Below, piece after piece: positions 42,558 through 50,272 of a stretch of 64,000 nucleotides of DNA; positions within the stretch are counted from its first letter, which is position 1, and each line of letters begins with the position of its first letter. The DNA lies in NCBI GenBank assembly GCA_012797975.1, contig JAAZOD010000025.1, positions 62,001 to 126,000 of the forward strand, written 5' to 3'. The position numbers and the translations under genes were made by a program. Below the pieces are notes generated by a model. It was not told the DNA's origin and searched no databases. It was given only the letters and a program-made list of their open reading frames with translations. This stretch comes from Pelolinea sp. (GTDB lineage: Bacteria > Chloroflexota > Anaerolineae > Anaerolineales > Anaerolineaceae).

Positions 42558-43714
42558 CCTGATTCACCTTTCGTTTGTTCCGAACGCAGTTCGTACAACG
42601 CATACATCTCTCCCAATTCCCTGTACAATGCCAGTTTCTGGCGCTGTATCATCTCCAATTCATTCACCCGTTGCCTGGTTTGCGGCTGCCAGTGATGCTG
42701 AATGGCGATCTCGGTCTCTTCGGGCAGCCACAGGGATTGCAAGGATAAGCTCAATATTCTTAATCCAAAGTCCTGAAGCTGCTTTTTCAATGGAGTGTCA
42801 TTGAAAGATCGATGAGAATTGTCTTCGACCAGTTGGTGCTGGATCTCCGCTTCGATCTTTTCCAACGCCGATGGGAGCACAGTTTCCTGAGGGATCAATT
42901 CCAGCAGGGATACCTGATTGAGTGAGGTCTGCCAGCAGGCGGACAGAATATTTTGAATTCGATTGCAGGTGAGCCGCTGGGCATCCAGCAACTTGCCGGT
43001 TTGGTTGGTATCCCGGCTGTGAACTTTCAAGAGAATGGCGGGATCAAATCCGTACGGATTCGACCCTTCTCCGAAGTCAATATCAAACTTGAAGTCAACC
43101 AGAAAGCGGATGCCCACCTGATAAGCGTCCTTGGTTTGCGCGAGGAAGAAAGAAGAACGCGTGAGAGAAGGGGTGATGTCTTGATAAGTGCCGTTGGCAG
43201 GGGAGATCATCGGTTCATCATTTTGGATGGGTAAAATTTTCCTTTGGGTGCGCAGATCAAAAACAGAAAGAAGGGTTTGTTCTTTGTTCAAACAGTACAT
43301 GCCGGCAGAAAGGACGTGAATTTGCCGGCTGGGTAGGTCTTGAATGGCTGCTGCACTGGCCGGGTCGACGGAAAGAAGCTTGCGCTGGTTCAACAATGGG
43401 CTGCTTGCTGCGAGTTTTCCATTTTCAAGTTGAATTTTCATGAAAGGTTGGCCGCTCAAAAACCAGCCCATCAGTTTACCGATGTCCTTTTTATTTGCAA
43501 AGGGTTGACCTTGATAGGTGTTCCATAATTCCAGGAGCAAAAAACAAAAATAAAAAAGGACCAGCACCACATCGACCGATAGGATGGGGCACTGGATTTC
43601 TGAAAAAATGGCTATAATACCTTGTAACACCGTTGCTGCAAGCAACAAGGGCAGCAGAGGTAAAAGAGGAGAGTTGATTTTCTTTGAGCGTCCTGTTTTA
43701 TCTTTGCGCTGCAT
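42554..43714 (-). CDS. SPFH/prohibitin-like membrane protein B
   Basis: 386-residue protein, partner of the gene downstream. Two N-terminal membrane segments (LLPLLPLLLAATVLQGIIAIF; VVLVLFYFCFLLLELW). The rest has a beta region similar in layout to its partner and a C-terminal SPFH-like part, KKQLQDFGLRILSLSLQSLWLPEETEIAIQHHWQP, then a charged helix. Start set at the ATG at 43714; upstream codons code for nothing recognisable and overlap the divergent gene. Only 33 bases separate it from that gene. A paired arrangement like HflK/HflC is suggested by the tandem organisation (inference). Confidence 0.62.
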   Translation of the reverse strand: MQRKDKTGRSKKINSPLLPLLPLLLAATVLQGIIAIFSEIQCPILSVDVVLVLFYFCFLLLELWNTYQGQPFANKKDIGKLMGWFLSGQPFMKIQLENGKLAASSPLLNQRKLLSVDPASAAAIQDLPSRQIHVLSAGMYCLNKEQTLLSVFDLRTQRKILPIQNDEPMISPANGTYQDITPSLTRSSFFLAQTKDAYQVGIRFLVDFKFDIDFGEGSNPYGFDPAILLKVHSRDTNQTGKLLDAQRLTCNRIQNILSACWQTSLNQVSLLELIPQETVLPSALEKIEAEIQHQLVEDNSHRSFNDTPLKKQLQDFGLRILSLSLQSLWLPEETEIAIQHHWQPQTRQRVNELEMIQRQKLALYRELGEMYALYELRSEQTKGESG

Positions 43715-43747
43715 AGGTACATTGTATCCCAAATAAAAAAGAGGATT

Positions 43748-44659
43748 ATGAAATTGAAAGAAAAACGGACAAAAAGGAATCTTGGCTCTTTGTTTCTTCT
43801 GTTCTATTCCAATATCCATGTCGCTGATTTCATATTTTCGATCAGTTTCTATTTATTTGGCTCTATCTATTGTGATTATGTCGGCATCCCGATCGACCTC
43901 ATGCGTTTGCTTTGGGGATTGCTGGCGATCTTGTTTCTTCTGGTCGCGACGGAGTTTCTGAACTTGCTGTTCAGCAGTGACCGCGATTTTGACCAGGCAC
44001 TGATCCAAACCTTTGGGAATTTTGACTTTCGCGTGATCTATTTCACCTTGGCGGTTGCGTTCCTCCTCGCTACTGCAATGATCTGCGTGCTGCAAATTAA
44101 AACCCTCATCTCCCTGGTGATTGCTGGATTGATGCTTTTTGTTGTTTTTTTCTACATCGTGAAACCGTTTCGCTTGATCCATTCTGGATATGGCGAGATT
44201 TTGCAGGCCAGTCTGATCGCATTTCTCATTCCGGCGTTTGGATACTCCATTCAAACCAATGGTGAATTGCATACTACGCTGGCATATCTGTGCGTCCCCT
44301 TTTTTATGCTGGTGCTGGCTGATCAATATATTGAAAAGAACCGCTCGCTTTCACGGGATATCGATCGCTACCATACTACTGCAGTGATGCGGCTCGGCAG
44401 CGTGGTCACTTTGCGCATCGCAGTGTATTTGATCGCATTCTCGTATATCTTTATCCTTCTGCTGGGCATTGCGGCGCTTCCGTGGCGGTTCATTTTGCGA
44501 TGGTACATCAGCATTCCGCTGGCGGTCGTTTTGATCTGGAACGTTAACAAGGTCCTGTCGGGTGAAAGGCCTGCCTGGCAAGTGATCTCTTTTCTATCCT
44601 ACTCTTTGGTGCTGCTGAATTTGATCCTGGTTCTGTTTTCCTTTCTGTTCATTGGATGA
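43748..44659 (+). CDS. UbiA-like prenyltransferase-fold membrane protein, degenerate motifs
   Basis: 303-residue protein with eight to nine membrane segments. Pattern resembles the UbiA family: after the second segment EFLNLLFSSDRDFDQAL stands where NDxxDxxxD is expected, and DQYIEKNRSLSRDIDRYHTTAVMRLG stands where the second Asp motif (DxxxD, then a trailing RLG) lies. The first Asn and some Asp residues differ, so activity is uncertain. A role in quinone or lipid prenylation is a guess. It is divergent from the SPFH-like pair. Confidence 0.6.
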   Translation: MKLKEKRTKRNLGSLFLLFYSNIHVADFIFSISFYLFGSIYCDYVGIPIDLMRLLWGLLAILFLLVATEFLNLLFSSDRDFDQALIQTFGNFDFRVIYFTLAVAFLLATAMICVLQIKTLISLVIAGLMLFVVFFYIVKPFRLIHSGYGEILQASLIAFLIPAFGYSIQTNGELHTTLAYLCVPFFMLVLADQYIEKNRSLSRDIDRYHTTAVMRLGSVVTLRIAVYLIAFSYIFILLLGIAALPWRFILRWYISIPLAVVLIWNVNKVLSGERPAWQVISFLSYSLVLLNLILVLFSFLFIG

Positions 44660-44678
44660 AATTTTTATATTTCATTAA

Positions 44679-44708
44679 TTGTTTCTCTCCGGTTATCTTC
44701 CCTATAAT
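44679..44708 (+). promoter_or_regulatory. Sigma70 promoter of bcp
   Basis: TTGTTT at 44679-44684, 18-base spacer, TATAAT at 44703-44708. The bcp ATG follows 20 bases later, with AAAGGAG as ribosome site. Confidence 0.65.
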
Positions 44709-44728
44709 AGAAGGAAAAGGAGTGCAGT

Positions 44729-45190
44729 ATGTTAAGCGAAAAAACGAAAGCCCCTGATTTTGAACTGTTGGATGAAAATGGAGCGCCCCATAAACTGTCC
44801 GATTATGCCGGAGCGCCGCTCATCCTTTATTTTTACCCCAAAGACGATACTCCCGGATGCACAACCGAGGCCTGTGGTTTCCGTGATGATTACAGTGCTT
44901 TTGAGAAGGTCAATGCCCGCATCGTTGGCGTAAGTACCGATTCGGTCAAATCCCATAAAAAATTCAAGGAGAAATATGGATTGCCCTTCCCCTTGTTATC
45001 CGATGCGGACCATAAAGTGGTCGAACTGTATGGTGTGTGGGGGGAAAAGAAGATGATGGGAAAGAAGTATATGGGCATTCTGCGTACCACCTATCTGATC
45101 GATAAGAACGGGAAGATCGCGAAAGTGTTCGAGGGGGTGAAACCCGCGGAGCATAGCCGGGAGGTGCTGGAAGCGTTGAAAGCGCTCTAG
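44729..45190 (+). CDS. bcp: Thioredoxin-dependent peroxiredoxin Bcp
   Basis: 153-residue Bcp/PrxQ peroxiredoxin that reduces hydroperoxides in the cytoplasm. Peroxidatic C44 and resolving C49 lie in DDTPGCTTEACGFRD, five residues apart as in the Bcp subgroup that forms an intramolecular disulfide. Other marks: ILYFYPKDDTPG, VVELYGVWGEKKMMGKKYMGILRTTYLID. Normal length. Likely a single-gene unit. Confidence 0.96.
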   Translation: MLSEKTKAPDFELLDENGAPHKLSDYAGAPLILYFYPKDDTPGCTTEACGFRDDYSAFEKVNARIVGVSTDSVKSHKKFKEKYGLPFPLLSDADHKVVELYGVWGEKKMMGKKYMGILRTTYLIDKNGKIAKVFEGVKPAEHSREVLEALKAL

Positions 45191-45253
45191 GCCTGTTCCC
45201 GTTTTCGACAGGTTGGCAAAAAAGCATGAAAAGTGCGGATAGGTTGAAGGATT

Positions 45254-45282
45254 TTGTTCGATCTGAAAATTTTTGTTAAAAT
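45254..45282 (+). promoter_or_regulatory. Candidate promoter of the ADP-ribosylglycohydrolase gene
   Basis: TTGTTC at 45254-45259, 17-base spacer, TAAAAT at 45277-45282. The -35 box is weak. A ~160-base leader follows before the ATG at 45450; it contains a small hairpin (CAGAC/GTCTG) but no recognisable riboswitch. Confidence 0.4.
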
Positions 45283-45449
45283 ATAGCTATTGCGACAGAC
45301 ACGGTCTGCGCTGTCATCGTGAACTTTCCACCGAATTTTGATGGCGTTCTCAGGTAAAGATGCCATTAAAATTTATGCCCTGTGCCGTAGTTTGCAATGT
45401 TGCTTGCATTGCAGGTATATTCTTCGAAGAACCGAAAGGAGACTTTTCA

Positions 45450-46832
45450 ATGAAAAAAGCATGGCAGATCGATAGAGAAATGCGGGTGAATGCAATACCG
45501 GTTGATCGGCGCGTTCAATCCAGTAACTGGTATGAGCCGGGTTTTGAAGTACCCTATGGCGATGCATTGATCGATCTATTCTGGGAATCCAAAGTCCCCG
45601 GCTCCTCAGCCCCTGAGATCAGTTATGTTTCCATGGTGCAGGCGATGGGGAATAAAGGGTATGATGTCAGCACGGCGGAACAGTACCTCGAGGAAGGCAT
45701 GCGGTTGCATGCGCAGGGCAAAAAAGATGAATTGCGCGTGATCACCGCTAAAATCCTGAACGCTCTCAAGAATGCACGCTATGACCTGCGGGAGGAGTAT
45801 CATACCTTCCAGCATCCTGATAGCTGGGAAGATATCCAGAAAAGCATGGCGGATGTGAAAAATGTTGCTGAAGAAAAAGAATGGAAAGCCGGCTATGTCG
45901 ACCAGATCTATCACGCTTGGATCGGTCAACTGTCCGGTGGTTCTTTTGGCACATGTATCGAAGGATATACCGGCAAACATATTGCGGAAGTGTACGGGAA
46001 AATTGAAAATTACCTGACCAAACCTGAAACGACCAATGATGATGTGGTCTACGAACTGGTTTTCCTGGATGCCTATGAGAGGATGGGCAGGAAGATCACC
46101 GCTGAAGCGATCGCTATGGAGTGGGTGAAACAGGTGCCATTTGGCTGGTCGGCTGAGTGGGTTGCGTTGCGCAATTTGAACATGGGTGTTTTTCCTCCCA
46201 ATTCGGGCGCATGGTTCAACCCGTATTCCGAATGGATCGGTGCGCAAATGCGCGGGATGGTGTGCGGAATGGTCGCCCCGGCCCAACCCATGGAAGCGGC
46301 TCGCCTGGCATATCTGGACGGTATCGTTTCGCATGCCAAAAATGGTGTGTATGGCGAGATCTTTGCTGCGGTGCTCACTGCTCTGGCTTTTGAAATGAAG
46401 GATGTGCATGCCTTGATCGAAACCGGCATGAAATTTATCCCGCAAAAAAGTCAATACTATGCCATTGTGGCCTTTGCGCTCGAACAGACGAAAAAAGGAG
46501 GGGATCCGGCAGTGATCTGGCAGGGGATCGAAGAGGAACTGCAGCGCTATAACTGGATCCATGCCTATCCTAATATTGCTGCGGTTGTCTTTGCCCTATG
46601 GCTTGGCGAAGGGGATTTTACAAAAACGCTTTCACTGCTGGCTGTGGCGGGCATGGATGTGGATTGTAATGGGGGGCTGGCCGGGAGCGTGTTGGGAATT
46701 ATGTCTGGCGTTCCGGCACAATGGTCCGAACCGATTGGCGATCTTCTGGAAACCTACATTGTCGGGAAAGAAAAGCTGTCGATCAAAGAACTGGCGCAGC
46801 GAACTGCCCGGCTGGCAGAGCAGTACCGCTGA
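45450..46832 (+). CDS. ADP-ribosylglycohydrolase (DraG family)
   Basis: 460-residue all-helical protein of the ADP-ribosylglycohydrolase family, which removes ADP-ribose from proteins or small molecules. Family hallmarks: GQLSGGSFGTCIEGYTG near residue 150 in place of the usual G-D-x-G-x-x-x-E loop, and AVAGMDVDCNGGLAGSVLGIMSG near residue 400, matching the DxDxxGxxxGAxxG metal motif with DCN for DTN. Longer than typical DraG (about 300 residues), with an extra N-terminal region. Strong AAAGGAG ribosome site at the chosen start. Target unknown. Confidence 0.85.
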   Translation: MKKAWQIDREMRVNAIPVDRRVQSSNWYEPGFEVPYGDALIDLFWESKVPGSSAPEISYVSMVQAMGNKGYDVSTAEQYLEEGMRLHAQGKKDELRVITAKILNALKNARYDLREEYHTFQHPDSWEDIQKSMADVKNVAEEKEWKAGYVDQIYHAWIGQLSGGSFGTCIEGYTGKHIAEVYGKIENYLTKPETTNDDVVYELVFLDAYERMGRKITAEAIAMEWVKQVPFGWSAEWVALRNLNMGVFPPNSGAWFNPYSEWIGAQMRGMVCGMVAPAQPMEAARLAYLDGIVSHAKNGVYGEIFAAVLTALAFEMKDVHALIETGMKFIPQKSQYYAIVAFALEQTKKGGDPAVIWQGIEEELQRYNWIHAYPNIAAVVFALWLGEGDFTKTLSLLAVAGMDVDCNGGLAGSVLGIMSGVPAQWSEPIGDLLETYIVGKEKLSIKELAQRTARLAEQYR

Positions 46833-46835
46833 TCG

Positions 46836-47189
46836 TTATTTCAGGCGTAAGAGGATTTTGCCTTCCGCCCATAGGTCTTCGAGCTGGTAATAAGCGCGCT
46901 GGCGTTCTGAAAAGAGATGCACAACCAGGTCGCCGAAATCAAGCGTGATCCACCCTTCGATGCCTTTGCCATTGATGCGGGCATCGAGGCCAAAAGTGGT
47001 CTTGGCTGATTCGTCGACCGCCCTCGACAAGCTCTGCAGCATTCGCTCGCTTGTTCCGCTGCAGATGATAAAGTAGTCTGTAAATTGGGAGATATTGCTG
47101 ACATCCATCAGGATGATATCTTCGCCTTTTTTATCTTCTAGCGCTGCAACGATTTTGCGTGCAACTTCCAGTGTTTTTTGTGTTCCCAG
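46836..47189 (-). CDS. rsfS: Ribosomal silencing factor RsfS, apparent CTG start
   Basis: RsfS (YbeB/Iojap) binds ribosomal protein L14 and blocks subunit joining in poor conditions. The segment DVSNISQFTDYFIICSGTSERM and the end GIEGWITLDFGDLVVHLFSERQRAYYQLEDLW are diagnostic. The first ATG (47108) would cut off the N-terminal helix. The frame continues upstream in family-like sequence (KTLEVARKIVAALEDKKGEDI) to a CTG at 47189, with AGAGGTG just before it and a stop codon before that. The full product would be 117 residues, the usual size. Follows thpR on the same strand. Confidence 0.85.
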   Translation of the reverse strand: MGTQKTLEVARKIVAALEDKKGEDIILMDVSNISQFTDYFIICSGTSERMLQSLSRAVDESAKTTFGLDARINGKGIEGWITLDFGDLVVHLFSERQRAYYQLEDLWAEGKILLRLK

Positions 47190-47238
47190 GATTCACCTCT
47201 CTGCAAAAGACATGCCCAATTCTATCATGAGCGCTGGA

Positions 47239-47811
47239 TCATTGAAAATTGACCTTGCTGAGTACTTTATAGATGGGACCCTGTGGGGTCAGTGTGCTTT
47301 GATAGAAAGTGAGATGGTCCATTGTCTGCTGGGCTTGAAAGACCGTTTTTGTTTCATTCCAAATCTGCTGAAAGCGTAGCAGATCCTGCCGGGAAATCCC
47401 TTCGCGAAAGCGTGCAATAGTGATGTGTGGTTGAAAAGGGCGCTTTTCCATAGGGTAACCCAGGGAGTGAAAAAGTTCCTCGTTCTTTTGGACGATTTCA
47501 AGAAGCTCGGGGGCGGGATCAATGCCGATCCAGAATATGCGCGGTTGGTTAAGGGTGGGAAAAAATCCAGCTCCCTGCAGCCGGAGCGGAAACCGTTGGA
47601 TTGGGGAGAAGGTCTTTTCCAGTTCTCTTTGCACCGCTGGAAGGTGATTTTCTTGAAGTTCCCCCACGAATTTCAAGGTGATGTGCAGCTGGTCCGTTTT
47701 TGTCCAGCGCAAAATGGAAGGAAGGCGGTGCTCCAGTTCCCTTCGATAGTCAACGACCTTGGATAGAACCTGATCGGAAAAATCAAGCGCTGTAAAAACT
47801 CGAAAGCTCAT
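47239..47811 (-). CDS. thpR: RNA 2',3'-cyclic phosphodiesterase (2'-5' RNA ligase family)
   Basis: 190-residue two-histidine phosphoesterase. The two catalytic HxT motifs are visible as LHITLKFVGEL and PHITIARFRE, separated by ~85 residues as usual. The family hydrolyses 2',3'-cyclic phosphates and can join tRNA halves in vitro. Start ATG at 47811 has AGAGGTAA upstream; a longer open frame to 47934 is dismissed because it runs into the 6S RNA promoter. Likely co-transcribed with rsfS, 49 bases downstream. Confidence 0.93.
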   Translation of the reverse strand: MSFRVFTALDFSDQVLSKVVDYRRELEHRLPSILRWTKTDQLHITLKFVGELQENHLPAVQRELEKTFSPIQRFPLRLQGAGFFPTLNQPRIFWIGIDPAPELLEIVQKNEELFHSLGYPMEKRPFQPHITIARFREGISRQDLLRFQQIWNETKTVFQAQQTMDHLTFYQSTLTPQGPIYKVLSKVNFQ

Positions 47812-47873
47812 GCTGTTACCTCTTGAGGGAATTTTATCAAATCCTGGCCACCTGGCGGTGCCCAGAACGAACC

Positions 47874-47902
47874 TAGTCAGTCCGTGAAAATCATGGTATA
47901 AG
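47874..47902 (+). promoter_or_regulatory. Sigma70 promoter of 6S RNA
   Basis: TAGTCA at 47874-47879, 17-base spacer, TATAAG at 47897-47902. The expected start is near 47909, right at the 5' end of the folded RNA. Confidence 0.65.
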
Positions 47903-47908
47903 AACGTT

Positions 47909-48088
47909 ACCCTGCTGTGTTCGTGATGTGGCATTCGATGTTTTGAGCCAACACTTTACACAATGGGTTCTCATCTTATGTTAGGTACGCGATAGGCGCA
48001 AGCCAAGGCGAAGCTAACAGGTCGGGACCCGACCTGCGCAAGCAGGTTCAAAACTACGCTGCACACGGCATGGTGGGGTGCTTGTTTT
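47909..48088 (+). ncRNA. ssrS: 6S RNA
   Basis: About 180 nt, the normal size. The 5' part CTGCTGTGTTCGTGATG and the 3' part CTGCACACGGCATGGTGGGG can pair into the long closing stem. GAGCCAACACTTTACACAATG resembles the 5' strand of the conserved bulge, and GTTCAAAACTACGCTGCACAC resembles the 3' segment seen in 6S RNAs such as E. coli (TTAAAACTGCGACGACACA). An internal hairpin CAGGTCGGGACCCGACCTG is perfect. It ends with a GTTTTT run. 6S RNA mimics an open promoter and holds sigma70-RNA polymerase in slow growth. Identification is by pattern only. Confidence 0.78.
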
Positions 48089-48159
48089 TAATGAGCTTTC
48101 CGTTGACGGATGACAGCGTTCGTTATAAACTAAAGCATCGGATGATTGAGGAGGATGAT

Positions 48160-48801
48160 ATGACATTAATATACAAATTGATCATGAAGTCTGGTCCTGA
48201 AGCCGAAAAAGTATATAAACTTGAAAAAGATGAATTTGTGATCGGACGGGAATTAATTAATGATCTCATCATCAGCGATCCAGAGGTTTCGCGCAAGCAT
48301 GCTCGCCTTTTCAAAAAGAATGAACAATATTACGTGGAAGATCTGAATTCAACCAATGGTACCTACCATGCTGGAAAACAGATCACCAGACCCATTTTGC
48401 TGAAAAGTGGGGATTTGATCGATCTGGGCAAAAGCGTTGTTCTTGAGTTTGTTGCCGAAGAGGTTGGTGGCATTTCTGAAATGGAATCCGGCCCAGAACA
48501 AGCTCCTGAAAAACAGGAAGGGACAAAAGAGATCAAGAAGACATCCCTCAAAAGGAACCTCAAAAAGTCCAAACAACCCAAACCTGAACTTGAACCGGCA
48601 GAAAGTGCCGAGCCCGTGAAAGAACCTGTCCGGGGTGGAAAACTGCAAAATTTACCCTCCTGGGTAAAGGTGCTGTTGATCGTGCTGCTGTTCTTGATCG
48701 TTTTTTGTGTGATCCCTTTGCTGATCATTGAATGGACAAATCAATGGTGTAACCTGTTTGGTGCATTCTTCAACCAGATTCAGCCCGGCGTTTGCCCATA
48801 A
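48160..48801 (+). CDS. FHA-domain protein with C-terminal membrane anchor
   Basis: 213-residue protein. An N-terminal FHA domain (residues ~20-100) binds phosphothreonine: FVIGRELINDLIISDPEVSRKHARL and LNSTNGTYHAGKQI are the core motifs. Then comes a charged, Lys/Pro/Glu-rich linker, and one membrane segment (VLLIVLLFLIVFCVIPLLII) near residue 185. It probably recruits phosphorylated proteins to the membrane; no Ser/Thr kinase gene is in the window. Very strong ribosome site (GAGGAGG) before the ATG at 48160. The next gene is an AI-2E-type exporter. Confidence 0.88.
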   Translation: MTLIYKLIMKSGPEAEKVYKLEKDEFVIGRELINDLIISDPEVSRKHARLFKKNEQYYVEDLNSTNGTYHAGKQITRPILLKSGDLIDLGKSVVLEFVAEEVGGISEMESGPEQAPEKQEGTKEIKKTSLKRNLKKSKQPKPELEPAESAEPVKEPVRGGKLQNLPSWVKVLLIVLLFLIVFCVIPLLIIEWTNQWCNLFGAFFNQIQPGVCP

Positions 48802-48821
48802 TTCGGGACGGAGGATATCGA

Positions 48822-50075
48822 TTGGAAATGGGACAAAATCAAAGTAAAACAATCTCCAGTTCACCCAAATGGTCGAACTCTACAAAAAGCATCATTGTAG
48901 TGATCCTTTTGATCATTGCCAGTGCCTTGATCTTGCGTTTTGCCAATTTGCTTTCAATTGCCGTGGTTGGCTTTGTCATCGCGCTCATTCTGCAGCCCAT
49001 TGTGCGGTTTTTGAATCAAAAATTGAAAATACCCTGGGGGCTGGGGACCGCCATAGTGATCATTTTGATAGTGGTCGTCTTCCTGGGCGCGATCATTTGG
49101 GGAGGTGTTTCCATCGTGGAGCAGGTGCAGGGCTTGATCAATTTCCTGCTTTCTATCACCACCAATGTGAGTCAGTTCTTCCAAAACCTTTCCCAGACCA
49201 CCCTGCGTATCGGACCATTTCGTTTCGACCTGTCTGTGATCGATTGGACGCTGGTTGGAAATAAGATCCTGGAATATGCCCAGCCGGTCTTATCGGGCAT
49301 CGGGAATTCCATTGGTAACATTGCATCCGGCACGATCAATTTCTTCTGGAAATTCTTCCTGACGGTGATCAGTGCTTCCCTGATCCTTAGCGAAAGACAA
49401 AAACAAAAAACCAGCTTTTTCATGCGCATTCCTGGTTATGAAGATGATGTGCGTCATTTTAAGCGCGAGATTGGGCTCATCTGGAATGCCTTCTTCCGCG
49501 GGCAGGCTAAAGTGTTCGCTGTAAGAGTGTGCATTTATATCGTCTTGCTGGGTGTTTTGCGGGTGCGCTACTTTGTCCTGCTGGCATTTCTGGCCGGATT
49601 TGCCAACTTCATCCCGTACATTGGTGTGGCGGTGGCATGGGCAGTGTATTTCCTGGTGGCGGTATTTCAGGGCAGCACAGTTTTTGGATTGCAACCGTTG
49701 ACCTATGCTGCCATTGTAAGTCTTTCTGGTTGGCTGATCGATAATATCTACGATAATGTGTATACTCCCCGCGTGATGGCTGGAACCCTTAAGTTGCACC
49801 CTGTAGCGGTCATGATCGCTACTTTGGTTGGGCTTGAGTTGTTCGGGGTCATGGGCATGATCTTGGCGTCACCGCTGCTGGCAACGGGGAAACTTCTCCT
49901 GCGTTATATTTTCCGAAAGATCTTTGATCAGGATCCTTGGGAGGATATTGAGGGAGAACATTCTTCGGGAGAACTCCACGGATTTTATGGCAGTGCTTAT
50001 CAGAAAACACAGAAATTCTTTGCTGCTGCCTGGGAAAGAATCAAAAAAGGACTAAGGAGAAAGAACAATGTCTGA
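48822..50075 (+). CDS. AI-2E family transporter (PerM/TqsA type)
   Basis: 417-residue integral membrane protein of the AI-2E/PerM family with about eight segments. Marks: ILRFANLLSIAVVGFVIALILQPIVRFLNQKLKIPWG, GTAIVIILIVVVFLGAIIWGG and the second half FANFIPYIGVAVAWAVYF and LHPVAVMIATLVGLELFGVMGMILASPLLATGKL. Substrates differ across the family and are unknown here. TTG 48822 has GGAGG 7 bases upstream; ATG 48828 is the alternative. It overlaps the following small gene by 8 bases. Confidence 0.9.
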   Translation: MEMGQNQSKTISSSPKWSNSTKSIIVVILLIIASALILRFANLLSIAVVGFVIALILQPIVRFLNQKLKIPWGLGTAIVIILIVVVFLGAIIWGGVSIVEQVQGLINFLLSITTNVSQFFQNLSQTTLRIGPFRFDLSVIDWTLVGNKILEYAQPVLSGIGNSIGNIASGTINFFWKFFLTVISASLILSERQKQKTSFFMRIPGYEDDVRHFKREIGLIWNAFFRGQAKVFAVRVCIYIVLLGVLRVRYFVLLAFLAGFANFIPYIGVAVAWAVYFLVAVFQGSTVFGLQPLTYAAIVSLSGWLIDNIYDNVYTPRVMAGTLKLHPVAVMIATLVGLELFGVMGMILASPLLATGKLLLRYIFRKIFDQDPWEDIEGEHSSGELHGFYGSAYQKTQKFFAAAWERIKKGLRRKNNV

Positions 50076-50259
50076 TTCAGAAAAGACAGTCGTTGAAACG
50101 ATTGCGGAAACGGAGAGCTATATTGCCTGGAAGTCATCCGAACCGGATGGAGAGGATGTCTATCACCTGGAACTAAACAATGTCACCCTGCATTTTTTCA
50201 TTGAAGAATGGCAGGAATTCATGGATTTGATGCAGAATGTGATGAAAAAAACCGCGTAG
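50068..50259 (+). CDS. Small conserved-looking protein, 63 residues
   Basis: 63-residue acidic protein with a family-like pattern, SYIAWKSSEPDGEDVYHLELNNVTLHFFIEEWQEF, and no membrane segment or known motif. The ATG lies in the end of the AI-2E gene, 13 bases before the isomerase gene, so it is translated within this operon. The regular alternation suggests a beta sheet plus one helix. Function unknown; possibly a modulator of one of its neighbours. Confidence 0.75.
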   Translation: MSDSEKTVVETIAETESYIAWKSSEPDGEDVYHLELNNVTLHFFIEEWQEFMDLMQNVMKKTA

Positions 50260-50272
50260 AAGAAGATGAACC

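Noticed and set aside
41388-42695. 435-codon open frame on the plus strand opposite the SPFH-like gene
   Set aside because: No coherent domain or membrane pattern; the minus-strand gene overlaps its partner by ATGA and has the SPFH-like end.
45191-45449. Riboswitch upstream of the ADP-ribosylglycohydrolase
   Set aside because: Only a 5-bp hairpin is visible and no conserved core of a known class.
45606-46562. 318-codon open frame opposite the ADP-ribosylglycohydrolase
   Set aside because: His/Phe-rich shadow frame without motifs; the sense gene has a strong ribosome site and family motifs.
48070-48159. Upstream extension of the FHA gene to an ATG at 48070
   Set aside because: Lies in the 6S RNA 3' end; the ATG at 48160 has a GAGGAGG ribosome site and fits the domain.
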